A stretch of 64,000 nucleotides of DNA from Novosphingobium acidiphilum DSM 19966 (GTDB lineage Bacteria > Pseudomonadota > Alphaproteobacteria > Sphingomonadales > Sphingomonadaceae). Below, piece after piece: positions 9,117 through 18,252 of this stretch. The stretch's first letter is position 1, and each line of letters opens with the position of its first letter. The translations under genes were made by a program, and so were the position numbers. Under the pieces are notes generated by a model that did no database searches, was not told the DNA's origin, and saw only the letters and a program-made list of their open reading frames with translations. The stretch is taken from contig NZ_AUBA01000003.1 of NCBI RefSeq assembly GCF_000429005.1, positions 124,001 through 188,000 on the forward strand. The letters run 5' to 3'.

Positions 9117-10463
9117 ATGACCGACCCGCGTTCCCTTTCGCCGCGCCCGCCGCGCCCTGTCAGCGATGTCTCGGCCGGCGTCGGATTGTCAGGACTGGCG
9201 GGGCTCGTGGTCTGGTTGCTGGTCTGTCGCAACTGGGGCCTGATCGGTGACATGCTGGCGCTGCCCGGGCCGCATGCGCCGCTGTCGGGGCCCAACGCCG
9301 CGCTGGTGGCATTGATCGCGTCGGGTCTGCCGATGGTCGCATGGTCGCTGCTGGTCGACAAAGTGCATCGGCGCGCGTCGACCGGGATCGACTGGAGCGC
9401 GCCTCGGGCGCTTGGCGAAACGCTTGATGTGTCGATCACCAAGCTGGCCGGATTGTGGGCAACCTGGGCGCTGATCGCGGCGATCTATTGCCTTGGCCGG
9501 TGGTATTGGCGGGGCAATTATCTCTATGCCATGGATGTGCTGGGCTATGCTGCGCCGGTGCTGTTTCTGGGGGCGATCCCCTATGTGCTGTGGCTGGATC
9601 GTGTGCTGGTCGATCCGCGCGACGCGGCGTGGCATTTCGGCGCAATGCTGATCGGGCGCGAGTCTTTTGACCCGGCGCACGTTGCGCATCATCTGCGCGC
9701 CTGGGCGGTGAAGGGGTTTTTCATCGCGTTCATGCTGTCGATCGTGACGATCGGTTTCACCGAAGAGGTCCGGGCCGATTTCGCGCATATCGCCAGCGAT
9801 CCGGTAACGATCGGCACGGTAACGATCGATTTCATGTTCATGGTCGATGTGCAGATCGCGATGGTCGGCTATCTGCTGACGATCAAGCCGCTCGATGCGC
9901 AGATCCGCACCGCCAATCCGTTGCTGGCCGGGTGGCTGGCGGCGCTGCTGTGCTATCCCCCGTTCAGCCCGATGGGCGGCGGCGCGGTGCTCGATTATCA
10001 CCAGAACACCGCCGACTGGAGCTATTGGCTGGCGGGGCGCACGCCGTTGTTGTGGCTGTGGGCGGGGCTGCTGGTGGTGCTTACCGCGATCTACGCCTGG
10101 GCGACCGTGGCGTTCGGGCTGCGTTTTTCCAACCTGACCTATCGCGGGGTAATTACCAACGGCCCTTATGCCTGGACCCGCCATCCCGCCTATCTGTCGA
10201 AAAACAGCTTCTGGTGGCTGGCCACGCTGCCGTTTCTGGCGACCAGCCATTCCTGGGTCGATGCGGTTCGCAACACGGTGACCTTGGGCCTGGTCAGCGC
10301 GGTCTATTACTGGCGCGCGCGCACCGAAGAGGCGCATCTGTTGGCCGAAGATGCCAAATACCGCGATTATCACGCCTGGATGCGCGATCATGGCCCGATC
10401 ACGGCACCGCTGGTGCGCGCGGGGCAATGGCTGGCCGCCCGACGCCCCCGCAAAGGGTCCTGA
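9117..10463 (+). CDS. Polytopic membrane protein with ICMT/PEMT-like methyltransferase C-terminus
   Basis: A 448-residue inner-membrane protein with about nine hydrophobic segments. The C-terminal third (from about residue 330) has the isoprenylcysteine carboxyl methyltransferase/phospholipid methyltransferase pattern: YRGVITNGPYAWTRHPAYLS, then a hydrophobic pair, then EEAHLLAEDAKYRDYHAWM, which is the SAM-binding E-L-x-Y signature of that fold. The N-terminal 300 residues, with further helices and a PFSPMGGG loop, are not part of canonical ICMT and I do not recognise them. Bacterial members methylate unknown lipids or proteins. It stands alone after the bamB terminator and converges with the ABM gene. 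Confidence 0.75.
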   Translation: MTDPRSLSPRPPRPVSDVSAGVGLSGLAGLVVWLLVCRNWGLIGDMLALPGPHAPLSGPNAALVALIASGLPMVAWSLLVDKVHRRASTGIDWSAPRALGETLDVSITKLAGLWATWALIAAIYCLGRWYWRGNYLYAMDVLGYAAPVLFLGAIPYVLWLDRVLVDPRDAAWHFGAMLIGRESFDPAHVAHHLRAWAVKGFFIAFMLSIVTIGFTEEVRADFAHIASDPVTIGTVTIDFMFMVDVQIAMVGYLLTIKPLDAQIRTANPLLAGWLAALLCYPPFSPMGGGAVLDYHQNTADWSYWLAGRTPLLWLWAGLLVVLTAIYAWATVAFGLRFSNLTYRGVITNGPYAWTRHPAYLSKNSFWWLATLPFLATSHSWVDAVRNTVTLGLVSAVYYWRARTEEAHLLAEDAKYRDYHAWMRDHGPITAPLVRAGQWLAARRPRKGS

Positions 10464-10465
10464 CC

Positions 10466-10765
10466 CTAGACCGCCGCGCCCTCGTCGCTTTCGAACACGC
10501 GGATATCGCGGTCGCTCAGATCCAGATCGGCGCGTTCGGCCATCCAGGCCTGCATGTGCGCCGACTTGAAATGGGCCTGCAAGGCGGCGCGGTCGCGCCA
10601 TTTTTCGCTGACATGGATCAGGCCGGGATCGAACAGATCCTGCGCATAGCTGTAGGCCACGCAGCCGTCTTCGGCGCGGGTGGCGTTAACCACGCGCTGC
10701 GCCGCGGGCAGGGCCTGCGCCAGTTTTTCGGGCGGCATGCGGAACGTACCGATCACCAGAATCAT
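10466..10765 (-). CDS. Antibiotic biosynthesis monooxygenase (ABM) domain protein
   Basis: A 99-residue dimeric alpha+beta barrel protein of the ABM/YgiN type; members act as quinol monooxygenases or haem-degrading enzymes, others are unassigned. Typical features are the start MILVIGTFRMPPEKL, the EDGCVAYSYAQDL strand and HVSEKWRDRAALQAHF, with His/Trp at the usual cavity positions. The longer open frame begins inside gshA; I use the ATG at 10765, 10 bases after the gshA stop, so it is likely co-transcribed with gshA. Confidence 0.83.
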   Translation of the reverse strand: MILVIGTFRMPPEKLAQALPAAQRVVNATRAEDGCVAYSYAQDLFDPGLIHVSEKWRDRAALQAHFKSAHMQAWMAERADLDLSDRDIRVFESDEGAAV

Positions 10766-10775
10766 CGCGCTATCC

Positions 10776-12149
10776 CTAAAAACTTGATTCGCCATAGATC
10801 CGGCCAAGATCGCCGCCCCATGGTCCGTTGTACAGATCGAGCAACTGTTCGGCCGAGGTGCGGCCGCGCGCGACCACCTCTTCCAGCGGCATCAGATACC
10901 CGGTTTCGTTGTCGCCCGCCGCGTTCAGCCGCGCGCGCGAAGCCAGGCCCTGGCGCGCAATCGCCAGCACGTCGCCGGCGATGTCGCGCAAGGTGCCGCC
11001 ACCGGGCAACGGTGCGTTCAATGCCAGCCGCGGCACTTCGGCGCGCAGGCGTTCGCGCCCTGCCATGTCCCAGTCCTTGACCAGATCCCACGCCGCATCG
11101 AGCGCACCCTGGTCGTACAGCAGGCCGACCCAGAACGCGGGCAGCGCGCAGATCCGGCTCCACGGGCCGCCATCGGCGCCGCGCATTTCGAGAAACGATT
11201 TCAACCGCACTTCGGGAAAGGCGGTCGACAGGTGATCGGTCCAGTCCGACTTGCGCGGCTTTTCCCCCGGCAGCGCGGGCAGGCGGCCATCAAGGAAATC
11301 GCGGAACGACTGGCCGGCCGCATCGATGTATTTGCCATCGCGATAGACAAAATACATCGGCACATCGAGCATGTAGTCGACATAGCGTTCATACCCGAAC
11401 CCGTCCTCGAACACGAACGGCAGCATGCCGGTGCGCTGCGGATCGGTGTCCGACCAGATATGGCTGCGGTACGACAGGTATCCGTTGGGTTTGCCTTCGA
11501 GAAACGGCGAATTGGCAAACAGCGCGGTGGCCAGAGGCTGCAGCGCCAGGCTGACACGGAACTTTTTCACCATGTCGGCTTCGCTGGCATAGTCCAGATT
11601 GACCTGGATCGTGCAAGTGCGCAGCATCATGTCGAGGCCCATCGTGCCGACGCGCGGCATATGGCGCAGCATGATCGCATAACGGCCCTTGGGCATCACC
11701 GGCAGTTCGGCGCGGGTCTTGTCGGGCCACAGCCCCAGGCCCAGATAGCCAAGGCCCAGTTTGTCGCCCACCGACTTGACCTGTGCCAGATGGCGCCCGG
11801 TTTCCTCGCACGTCTGGTGCAGCGTTTCCAAAGGCGCACCCGACAGTTCCAACTGTCCTGCCGGTTCCAGGCTGATCGCGCCGTCGGCCCCGCTCATCGC
11901 AATCACATTGCCGCCTTCGACAACCGGTTCCCAGCCGAATTCGCCCAGGCCGGCCAGCAGATCGCGGATCCCGCCGGGCTCGTCGTACGACGGCGCGCGG
12001 TGATCGGCCTTGCGATAGACGAATTTTTCGTGCTCGGTGCCGATGCGCCAGGCCTCTGGCGGCTTTTCGCCCTTCTGCATCGGTGCAATGAGCGCCTCGC
12101 GGCTCTCGATCAGGGGTTCGTTGGTGTCGGATTCCTGTCGCGTGCTCAT
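10776..12149 (-). CDS. gshA: Glutamate-cysteine ligase (plant/alphaproteobacterial type)
   Basis: ATP-dependent first step of glutathione synthesis. The 457-residue protein matches the GCS2/plant-type class: WRIGTEHEKFVY (metal/ATP site), PSYDEPGGIRDLLAGL, ISLEPAGQLELSGAPL, MLRTCTIQVNLDYASE and FLEMRGADGGPW. The start is the ATG of MSTRQESD at 12149; an upstream extension to 12251 runs into rsmE and lacks similarity. Glutathione made here would feed frmA at 59-60 kb. The ABM gene follows within 11 bases. Confidence 0.95.
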   Translation of the reverse strand: MSTRQESDTNEPLIESREALIAPMQKGEKPPEAWRIGTEHEKFVYRKADHRAPSYDEPGGIRDLLAGLGEFGWEPVVEGGNVIAMSGADGAISLEPAGQLELSGAPLETLHQTCEETGRHLAQVKSVGDKLGLGYLGLGLWPDKTRAELPVMPKGRYAIMLRHMPRVGTMGLDMMLRTCTIQVNLDYASEADMVKKFRVSLALQPLATALFANSPFLEGKPNGYLSYRSHIWSDTDPQRTGMLPFVFEDGFGYERYVDYMLDVPMYFVYRDGKYIDAAGQSFRDFLDGRLPALPGEKPRKSDWTDHLSTAFPEVRLKSFLEMRGADGGPWSRICALPAFWVGLLYDQGALDAAWDLVKDWDMAGRERLRAEVPRLALNAPLPGGGTLRDIAGDVLAIARQGLASRARLNAAGDNETGYLMPLEEVVARGRTSAEQLLDLYNGPWGGDLGRIYGESSF

Positions 12150-12190
12150 GCGCGCATCCGTTACTGTGCGATTGGGTTTCGCGCTACAAC

Positions 12191-12979
12191 TTATTCGATA
12201 ATGCCCGATGCGATCTGCGGCGCGGACCAGTCGCCGGCAGTGCCCATCCACAGTGCGGTGCCCCCGATTGCGGCGGTTTCCCCGCGAAGGATGCGTGGCC
12301 CCAGCGTAATCGGCACGGCGGCGGGGTGGGTGCGGATCGCGGCGCGTTCGGCATCGTCGAACCCGCCTTCGGGCCCGATCAGCAGTGCCGCGGGGCCGCG
12401 GTGCGCGGCAAAGCAGGCGGCGGCGGGTTGCCCGCCGGTTTCATCGGCAAAGAACAGCGCGCGCGCGGCAGGCCAATCGGCCAGCAGCGCGGCCAGTGGC
12501 ACCGGGCTGTCGCAGGTGGGCAGCGCGGTGCGTGCGCATTGCTCTGCGGCCTCGATCAGCGTGGCGCGCACGCGGTCGGGGTTGATCCGGTCGGCGACGC
12601 AGCGCCGCGTCAGCACCGGGCGGATCTGCGCCACGCCCAGTTCGCAGGCCTTTTCCAGCACCCAGTCAAACCGGTCCTTTTTCAACAGCGCCGGGCACAG
12701 CCAGAAATCGGGCACCGGTTCGCGCGGGCGCAGGCGGGTGACACAGCGCAAGATCAGATCGCGTTTGCCCACCTGTTCGGCCTGCGCCACCCATTCGCCG
12801 GTGATGTCGTCACACACGATCACACAGGCGCCCTCGGTCAGGCGCATCACGCGCAACAGGTAATGCGCCTGCGGGCCCGCGATGGCGATTGCCGACGTCT
12901 GGTCCAGCGGGCCGGGGACAAACAGGCGCGGCGCGGATTTCGGGGGCCAGGCGGGGGTGGCGGGAAGCGGTTCGGTCAT
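12191..12979 (-). CDS. rsmE: 16S rRNA (uracil1498-N3)-methyltransferase RsmE
   Basis: SPOUT-class SAM methyltransferase that modifies U1498 in the decoding region of 16S rRNA. The 262-residue protein has the N-terminal PUA-like domain (APRLFVPGPL, HYLLRVMRLTEG) and the knotted C-terminal motifs LLIGPEGGFDDAE and ITLGPRILRGETA. The ATG at 12979 is chosen; the frame is open to 13093 but that part overlaps the ubiA promoter. It is divergent from ubiA (79-base gap) and 41 bases upstream of gshA on the same strand. Confidence 0.95.
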   Translation of the reverse strand: MTEPLPATPAWPPKSAPRLFVPGPLDQTSAIAIAGPQAHYLLRVMRLTEGACVIVCDDITGEWVAQAEQVGKRDLILRCVTRLRPREPVPDFWLCPALLKKDRFDWVLEKACELGVAQIRPVLTRRCVADRINPDRVRATLIEAAEQCARTALPTCDSPVPLAALLADWPAARALFFADETGGQPAAACFAAHRGPAALLIGPEGGFDDAERAAIRTHPAAVPITLGPRILRGETAAIGGTALWMGTAGDWSAPQIASGIIE

Positions 12980-13058
12980 CGCAGCCTTGGTAGGGCAGCA
13001 CGACGCGCGCGGCAATCGGGCTTGCCCTGGCGCGCGCGGCAGCGCAGGAGATGGCGCC

Positions 13059-13967
13059 ATGACCGACGCAATCGTCCCCGACAGCCAGTACAAGGGCTTT
13101 GTCGCCAGGCTGCCCTTGCCGTGGCGGCACTATGCACTGCTGGCGCGGTTTGACCGGCCGATCGGGTGGTGGCTGCTGTTCTGGCCCTGCACCTGGGGGC
13201 TGTTTCTGGCGGGTGCGACGATGTCGTGGGCGATGGTCGCGTGGCTGCTGCTGGGTTCGATCGCGATGCGCGGCGCGGGCTGTGTCTACAACGATATTGT
13301 CGATGCCGATCTCGATGCACGGGTGGCGCGCACGGCCGCGCGCCCGATCGCCAGCGGCGCGGTGTCGCAACGCGCCGCGTGGGTGTGGATCATGGTGCTG
13401 GCCGGCACCGGGCTGATCGTGCTGCTGCAATTGCACTGGCAGGCAAAGATTGTTGCGCTGGGCAGCCTGGTGCTGGTTGCGGCCTATCCGTTCATGAAAC
13501 GGATCACCGGCTGGCCGCAGGCGTGGCTGGGGCTGGTGTTCACCTGGGGCGCGCCGACCGGGTGGGTCCAGGCGAGCGGGTTCGGCAATCTGTTGCCGCT
13601 GGTGCCGCTGTATTGCGGCTGCTGGGCATGGTGCATGGGTTATGACACGATCTATGCGTGCCAGGATCGCGAAGACGATGCGCTGGTGGGCATCGGATCG
13701 TCGGCGCTGTCGTTCGGGCGGCATGTGCGCACGGGTGTCATCGCGCTTTATGCGCTGGCGCTGACGGGGTGGGGCGGGGCGATCTGGCTGATGCGGCCCG
13801 ATCCGCTGGCATTGCTGGCGCTGGCGCCGGTGGCGCTGCATCTGGGCTGGCAGGCGCTGACGCTCAACCCTGATGACGGCGACGGCGCCCTGCGACGGTT
13901 CCGCGCCAACCGCTTTGCCGGACTGCTGATGGCGGCGGCCTGTTTTGTGGTGGGGATAACCCGGTAA
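13059..13967 (+). CDS. ubiA: 4-hydroxybenzoate polyprenyltransferase
   Basis: Integral membrane prenyltransferase that attaches the polyprenyl chain to 4-hydroxybenzoate in ubiquinone synthesis. The 302-residue protein has about eight helices and both Asp-rich metal/diphosphate motifs: NDIVDADLDARVARTAARP and YDTIYACQDREDDALVG. The start ATG at 13059 gives the usual length. It faces rsmE divergently and converges with smc, whose end is 23 bases away. Confidence 0.95.
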   Translation: MTDAIVPDSQYKGFVARLPLPWRHYALLARFDRPIGWWLLFWPCTWGLFLAGATMSWAMVAWLLLGSIAMRGAGCVYNDIVDADLDARVARTAARPIASGAVSQRAAWVWIMVLAGTGLIVLLQLHWQAKIVALGSLVLVAAYPFMKRITGWPQAWLGLVFTWGAPTGWVQASGFGNLLPLVPLYCGCWAWCMGYDTIYACQDREDDALVGIGSSALSFGRHVRTGVIALYALALTGWGGAIWLMRPDPLALLALAPVALHLGWQALTLNPDDGDGALRRFRANRFAGLLMAAACFVVGITR

Positions 13968-13990
13968 ATCCTGCCCGACGGCGGCCGAAT

Positions 13991-16900
13991 TCAGGCCGAT
14001 GCCAGCAATTGTTCGGCGCCGCCCAGATCGACACTGACCAGGCGGGATACGCCGCGTTCGACCATGGTTACGCCGAACAGGCGGTGCATCCGGCTCATGG
14101 TCACGGCGTTGTGCGTGACGATCAGATAGCGGGTGCGGGTTTCGCGCACCATTGCATCCAGCAGATCGCAGAACCGTTCGACATTGGCATCATCCAGCGG
14201 CGCATCGACTTCGTCGAGCACGCAGATCGGCGCGGGATTGGTCAGGAACAGCGCAAAGATCAGCGCCACCGCGGTCAGCGCCTGTTCCCCGCCCGACAGC
14301 AGGGTCAGCGATTGCAGCCGCTTGCCCGGTGGCTGGGCAAAGATTTCCAGCCCCGCCTCAAGCGGATCGTCGCTGTCGATCAGCGCCAGATGCGCTTCGC
14401 CGCCATCGAACAGACCGGCAAACAGGCGGCGAAAATGCGCATCGACGGCTTCGAACGCGGCGCGCAGGCGTTCGCGTCCTTCGCGGTTCAGCGCGCCGAT
14501 CGATCCGCGCAGCCGTCCGACCGCTTCGATCAGTTCGGCGCGATCGCGGGTTGTGGTGCCGTGTTCGTCTTCGGCGCTCGCCAGGTCGTCGGCCGCAACG
14601 AGATTGACCGGCCCCAGCCGTTCGCGTTCACCCGTCAACCGGTCGTGTTCGGTGTTGATTGCCGCGGCGGGGCCGACATCGTCGCCCGCAAAGCCCAGTT
14701 TTGCAGGCAACAGCGGCGGCGGACACTGGAACCGTTCGCCCGAAATACCCGCCATTTCCTGTCGCCGCTGGTCCTCGTTTTCGGCGCGTGCGGCAAGGCC
14801 TGCGCGCGCTTCGCGCGCAGCGGCCAGCGCCTCGGTCGCGGCTGCCAGCGCCTGGTCGGCCGCGCGGCTGGCGGCATCGGCGCTGGTTTGCGCCGCTTCG
14901 GCTGCGGCAAAATCGGTGGCCAGGCGATCGCGCGTGGCCTCGCCCGCGTCGATTTCGGCGATCAGGGTCTTGGGCCTGGCGGCGTGGACTGCGCGTTCGG
15001 CGGCCAGGTCTTCGGCGCGGGTGACCATGTCGGCCAGTCGCCGCGCGGCATCGGTGGCGCGCGATTGCCAGTTGCGGATGTCGTTCTTCAGCGCCGACAG
15101 CCGTTCGCGCCCCACGGCAATCGCCTGGTCCGACGCGGCCAGCGTGGCGCTGGCGGTTTGCAGCGCCACGCGCGCGGCACCATTCTGCGCGCGCGCCGCC
15201 TCGAGCGCGGCGCGGCCGGCGGCGGGATCGGGCAATGCGCCGCGGCGCGCCTCGGCAGCGGCCAGTTCGGCCAGGGCCAGCGCGCGCTGCTGTTCGCAAT
15301 CGGCACGCGCGCGATCGAGTTCGGCGCTGCGCGTCTGGCGCAGGCCCAGCGCGCCTTGCGCCGCGTCCCATGCACGCAAGGCGGCGCGTTCGGCATCGCC
15401 GGCCTGCGCCAATGCGTGTTCGGTGGCGGCCAGATCGGCCTGCACCACCGCCAGATCGGCGCGCGCGGCGGCGTCGGCGCGCGTGGCTTCGTCAAGCGCA
15501 GCCTGGCGCGCGGGCAACAACGCCTGCACCTCGACCAGCCGGTTTTCCGCTTCAAGCTGCGCCGCCTCGGCCGCGCCTTCGCCTGCGGCAACAAATCCGT
15601 CCCAGCGGCGCAGGCGCCCGGCGCGCGTGACCAGCCATTCACCCGGTGCCAGTGCGCGCCCATCGTCGCGATCGGCGACGATCACCCGCGCCAGTCTGGC
15701 GCCAAGTTCGGCAGGCGCCCGCGTCACCTGGTGCGCCAGCGCATCGGGCAGGGGCACACACGACGGGGCGCCGGTCCAGAACCGGCCATCATCCTGACCA
15801 GGCGCCGCACCCAGCGGCGCCCGTGCATCGCGCCCCAGCACGGCGGCCAATGCGCGTTCGTATCCTGGCGCCACGCGCGTGGCCGACAGCGCGGTGGGCC
15901 CGCGGTCTTGTTGCGCGGCGGCTTTGTCGCGCGCGGCCTTGTCGCGGGCCAGCGCTTCGGCTTCGCGCGACAGCCCTGCGCAGTCCGCGCGCGCGGCAGC
16001 CAATGCCTGGGCGGTTGCGTCACACGCATTGACCAATGCTTCGCGTTGCGTGGTCAATGCGCCGCGTGCCGCGCGCGCAGAGGCCAGCGCCAGCGCGGCG
16101 GTGTCGCGCGCGGTTTCGGCCTCGGCCAGGCGCAAGGCAGGGTCGGGTTCACGCGACAGCGCCGCTGCCTGTGCGGCGATGCGCGCGGCGTCGGCCTCGG
16201 TGCGCGCCAAGGCTTGACGCGCGGCGGTTACCGCGGCTTCGGCAACGCGCCATTCGGCATCGGTCCCGGCCTGTTCGGCGGTGGCGGTGGCCAGCGCCAG
16301 TTCGGCATTGCGGCTGTCGGCTTCGGCACGGTCGCGGGTGGCACGCGCCTGCGGGCGGCGTTCTTCTTCGTCTTTCAGCGTGGTCTCGGCCTGCGCCAGA
16401 TCGCGCGCCAGCCGCCCTTGCGCCTCGGCCGCGTCGTGCGACAGGCGATCGGCCTGGTCGCGATCGCTGTCGATCCGGGCAATCTGGCGGTCGATATCGG
16501 CCAGTCGGTCCTGTGCTGCCTGCAATTGTGCGGCCAATCCGGCCATGCGCTGGCCATGCGCGGCCGCATCCTGACGCCGGTCAAACAGGTCTTCGCGGGT
16601 TTGCGCCAGCACCGCGGCGGCCTGGTGCTGTTCGGCCTGCGCGGTCTGCGCTGCAGCCTGGGCCGCGGTTACCGCCGCTTCGGCCGTGGTCAGCGCCGCG
16701 CGGGCGGCATCGGCGGCGTGCGCGGCATCGCGCCAGCGGGCGTAAACCAGTTGCGCCTCGGTCAGGCGGATCTGGTCGCTCAATGCCTTGTAGCGTTCGG
16801 CGGCGCGCGCCTGACGGCGCAGCGCGCCGATCCGCGATTCCAGCCCCGACACCAGATCGTCGAGCCGGGCCAGGTTTGTCTCGGTCGCGCGCAGCCGGGT

Positions 16901-17428
16901 TTCGGCATCGCGACGGCGTACGTGCAGCCCCGAAATCCCTGCTGCCTCTTCCAGCATCATGCGCCGCTCGGTCGGTTTGGCCGCGATCACGGCGGCGATC
17001 CGCCCCTGGCTGACCAGCGCCGGACTGTGCGCGCCGGTGGCGGCATCGGCAAACACCAGCGACACGTCGCGCGCGCGCACATCGCGCCCGTTTACGCGAT
17101 AGACGCTGCCCGCCCCGCGTTCGATCCGCCGCACCACTTCCAGTTCGGTGCCATAGGCGCCGGGGGTATCGACTTGCGCGCTCAGCGTGACTTCGGCGAA
17201 ATCGCGCGCTGGGCGGCGCGTGGTGCCGGCAAAGATCACGTCGTCCATGCCGCCGCCGCGCATCGCCTTGGCCGAGCTTTCGCCCATGACCCAGCGGATC
17301 GCTTCGAGCAGGTTTGATTTGCCGCAGCCGTTGGGGCCGACGACCCCGGTCAGGCCGGGTTCGATGCGCAGTTCAGCCGGCTCGACAAAGCTTTTGAAGC
17401 CCGACAGTCGAAGCCGTTTGAACTGCAT
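13991..17428 (-). CDS. smc: Chromosome segregation SMC protein
   Basis: Large ATPase that organises and helps segregate the chromosome. The 1145-residue protein has the N-terminal Walker A loop (residues 31-38, GPNGCGKS), long Ala/Arg/Glu-rich coiled coils, a central hinge region (about 500-640, with GYERALAAVLG), and the C-terminal ABC signature LSGGEQALTAVAL with Walker B PICVLDEVDAPLDDAN. The coiled coils are extremely Ala/Arg rich, which explains the long antisense open frames over it. It is the last gene of a dciA-dsbA-dsbA-smc run; the gap to the upstream dsbA gene is 15 bases. No scpA/scpB in view. Confidence 0.96.
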   Translation of the reverse strand: MQFKRLRLSGFKSFVEPAELRIEPGLTGVVGPNGCGKSNLLEAIRWVMGESSAKAMRGGGMDDVIFAGTTRRPARDFAEVTLSAQVDTPGAYGTELEVVRRIERGAGSVYRVNGRDVRARDVSLVFADAATGAHSPALVSQGRIAAVIAAKPTERRMMLEEAAGISGLHVRRRDAETRLRATETNLARLDDLVSGLESRIGALRRQARAAERYKALSDQIRLTEAQLVYARWRDAAHAADAARAALTTAEAAVTAAQAAAQTAQAEQHQAAAVLAQTREDLFDRRQDAAAHGQRMAGLAAQLQAAQDRLADIDRQIARIDSDRDQADRLSHDAAEAQGRLARDLAQAETTLKDEEERRPQARATRDRAEADSRNAELALATATAEQAGTDAEWRVAEAAVTAARQALARTEADAARIAAQAAALSREPDPALRLAEAETARDTAALALASARAARGALTTQREALVNACDATAQALAAARADCAGLSREAEALARDKAARDKAAAQQDRGPTALSATRVAPGYERALAAVLGRDARAPLGAAPGQDDGRFWTGAPSCVPLPDALAHQVTRAPAELGARLARVIVADRDDGRALAPGEWLVTRAGRLRRWDGFVAAGEGAAEAAQLEAENRLVEVQALLPARQAALDEATRADAAARADLAVVQADLAATEHALAQAGDAERAALRAWDAAQGALGLRQTRSAELDRARADCEQQRALALAELAAAEARRGALPDPAAGRAALEAARAQNGAARVALQTASATLAASDQAIAVGRERLSALKNDIRNWQSRATDAARRLADMVTRAEDLAAERAVHAARPKTLIAEIDAGEATRDRLATDFAAAEAAQTSADAASRAADQALAAATEALAAAREARAGLAARAENEDQRRQEMAGISGERFQCPPPLLPAKLGFAGDDVGPAAAINTEHDRLTGERERLGPVNLVAADDLASAEDEHGTTTRDRAELIEAVGRLRGSIGALNREGRERLRAAFEAVDAHFRRLFAGLFDGGEAHLALIDSDDPLEAGLEIFAQPPGKRLQSLTLLSGGEQALTAVALIFALFLTNPAPICVLDEVDAPLDDANVERFCDLLDAMVRETRTRYLIVTHNAVTMSRMHRLFGVTMVERGVSRLVSVDLGGAEQLLASA

Positions 17429-17443
17429 GGTCGTCCGCGCGCC

Positions 17444-18193
17444 TTATCGCGCGCCGGCCTTTTTCAAGGCGGGTTCAAGCCCCTCCCAGGCGGCCACTTC
17501 GAGATTGCGGCCGTTGAGGATGAACGCCGGGGTGCCGGTTACGTTGAAGTCGTTCTGCGCCTTTTGGGTCTGCGCGGCGAGGTTCGAGGCGCGGCCGGCA
17601 TCGCTCAGACACTGCGCGCCCTGCGGGGTGGCGATCCCGCGCTGGGCAAAGAAATCGTTCATGCCTGCCATCCGGGCGATCGCCGCCGGGCGCTGTGACG
17701 CAGGTATCGCCTGCAGGGCCTTCTGCGCATCGTCACCCGCCGCCTTCAGGTTGTTGAACATGGTCGGCTGCCAGGCCCAGAACTGTTCGGCCATCGGGAT
17801 CACGGTGTCGGGCGCATTGTTGCAGGTGGCCAGCAGCACCGCAGGCACATCGAACTGGTTGAGCAGGAAAAAGCGCAGTTCGTAGCTGACCCGGCCGCTG
17901 TTCACGTAATCGTCGCGCAGCGTGGGAAAGCCTTCGGTCGAAAATGCCGCGCAGTGCGAACAGGTCAGCGCGCCATATTCGATCAGTTTCAACGGCGCAT
18001 CGGGGTTGCCCATGCGATAGCCGCCATCGGGCGTCGCGGTGATCACATCGCTCCATTGCTTGCCTGCGGGCGGCGCAACTTTGGCCAGGGCCGTGTCGGC
18101 CACCACAGGCGCATCAGTCTTCTTGCCGCAGGCGCCAAGGCCGAGGGCAAGCGGCATCAGGGCGGCGGCAAGGGCAAAATGGATCGGTTTCAT
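17444..18193 (-). CDS. DsbA-family thiol:disulfide oxidoreductase, lipoprotein
   Basis: A 249-residue envelope thioredoxin-fold protein. A signal sequence ends in the lipobox GLGAC (Cys 22), so it should be lipid-anchored. The catalytic CSHC pair is at residues 78-81 in EYGALTCSHCAAF, and the cis-Pro loop is VTGTPAFILNG. The TPDGGYRMGNPDAPLKL lead-in is typical of the alphaproteobacterial DsbA-like subfamily. It follows a close paralogue by 59 bases and precedes smc by 15, suggesting co-transcription. Oxidase versus isomerase activity cannot be told from sequence. Confidence 0.92.
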   Translation of the reverse strand: MKPIHFALAAALMPLALGLGACGKKTDAPVVADTALAKVAPPAGKQWSDVITATPDGGYRMGNPDAPLKLIEYGALTCSHCAAFSTEGFPTLRDDYVNSGRVSYELRFFLLNQFDVPAVLLATCNNAPDTVIPMAEQFWAWQPTMFNNLKAAGDDAQKALQAIPASQRPAAIARMAGMNDFFAQRGIATPQGAQCLSDAGRASNLAAQTQKAQNDFNVTGTPAFILNGRNLEVAAWEGLEPALKKAGAR

Positions 18194-18252
18194 CGGATCA
18201 TCGGGCTTTCGGCAAAAAGGGCGGCAGGGGCGGCCGGGACAAGGAACAAGGA

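Noticed and set aside
14009..17317. A very long plus-strand open frame (over 1000 codons) opposite smc
   Set aside because: It is the antisense of a bona fide SMC coding region in high-GC DNA; the product is a low-complexity Arg/Gly/Gln chain without domains.
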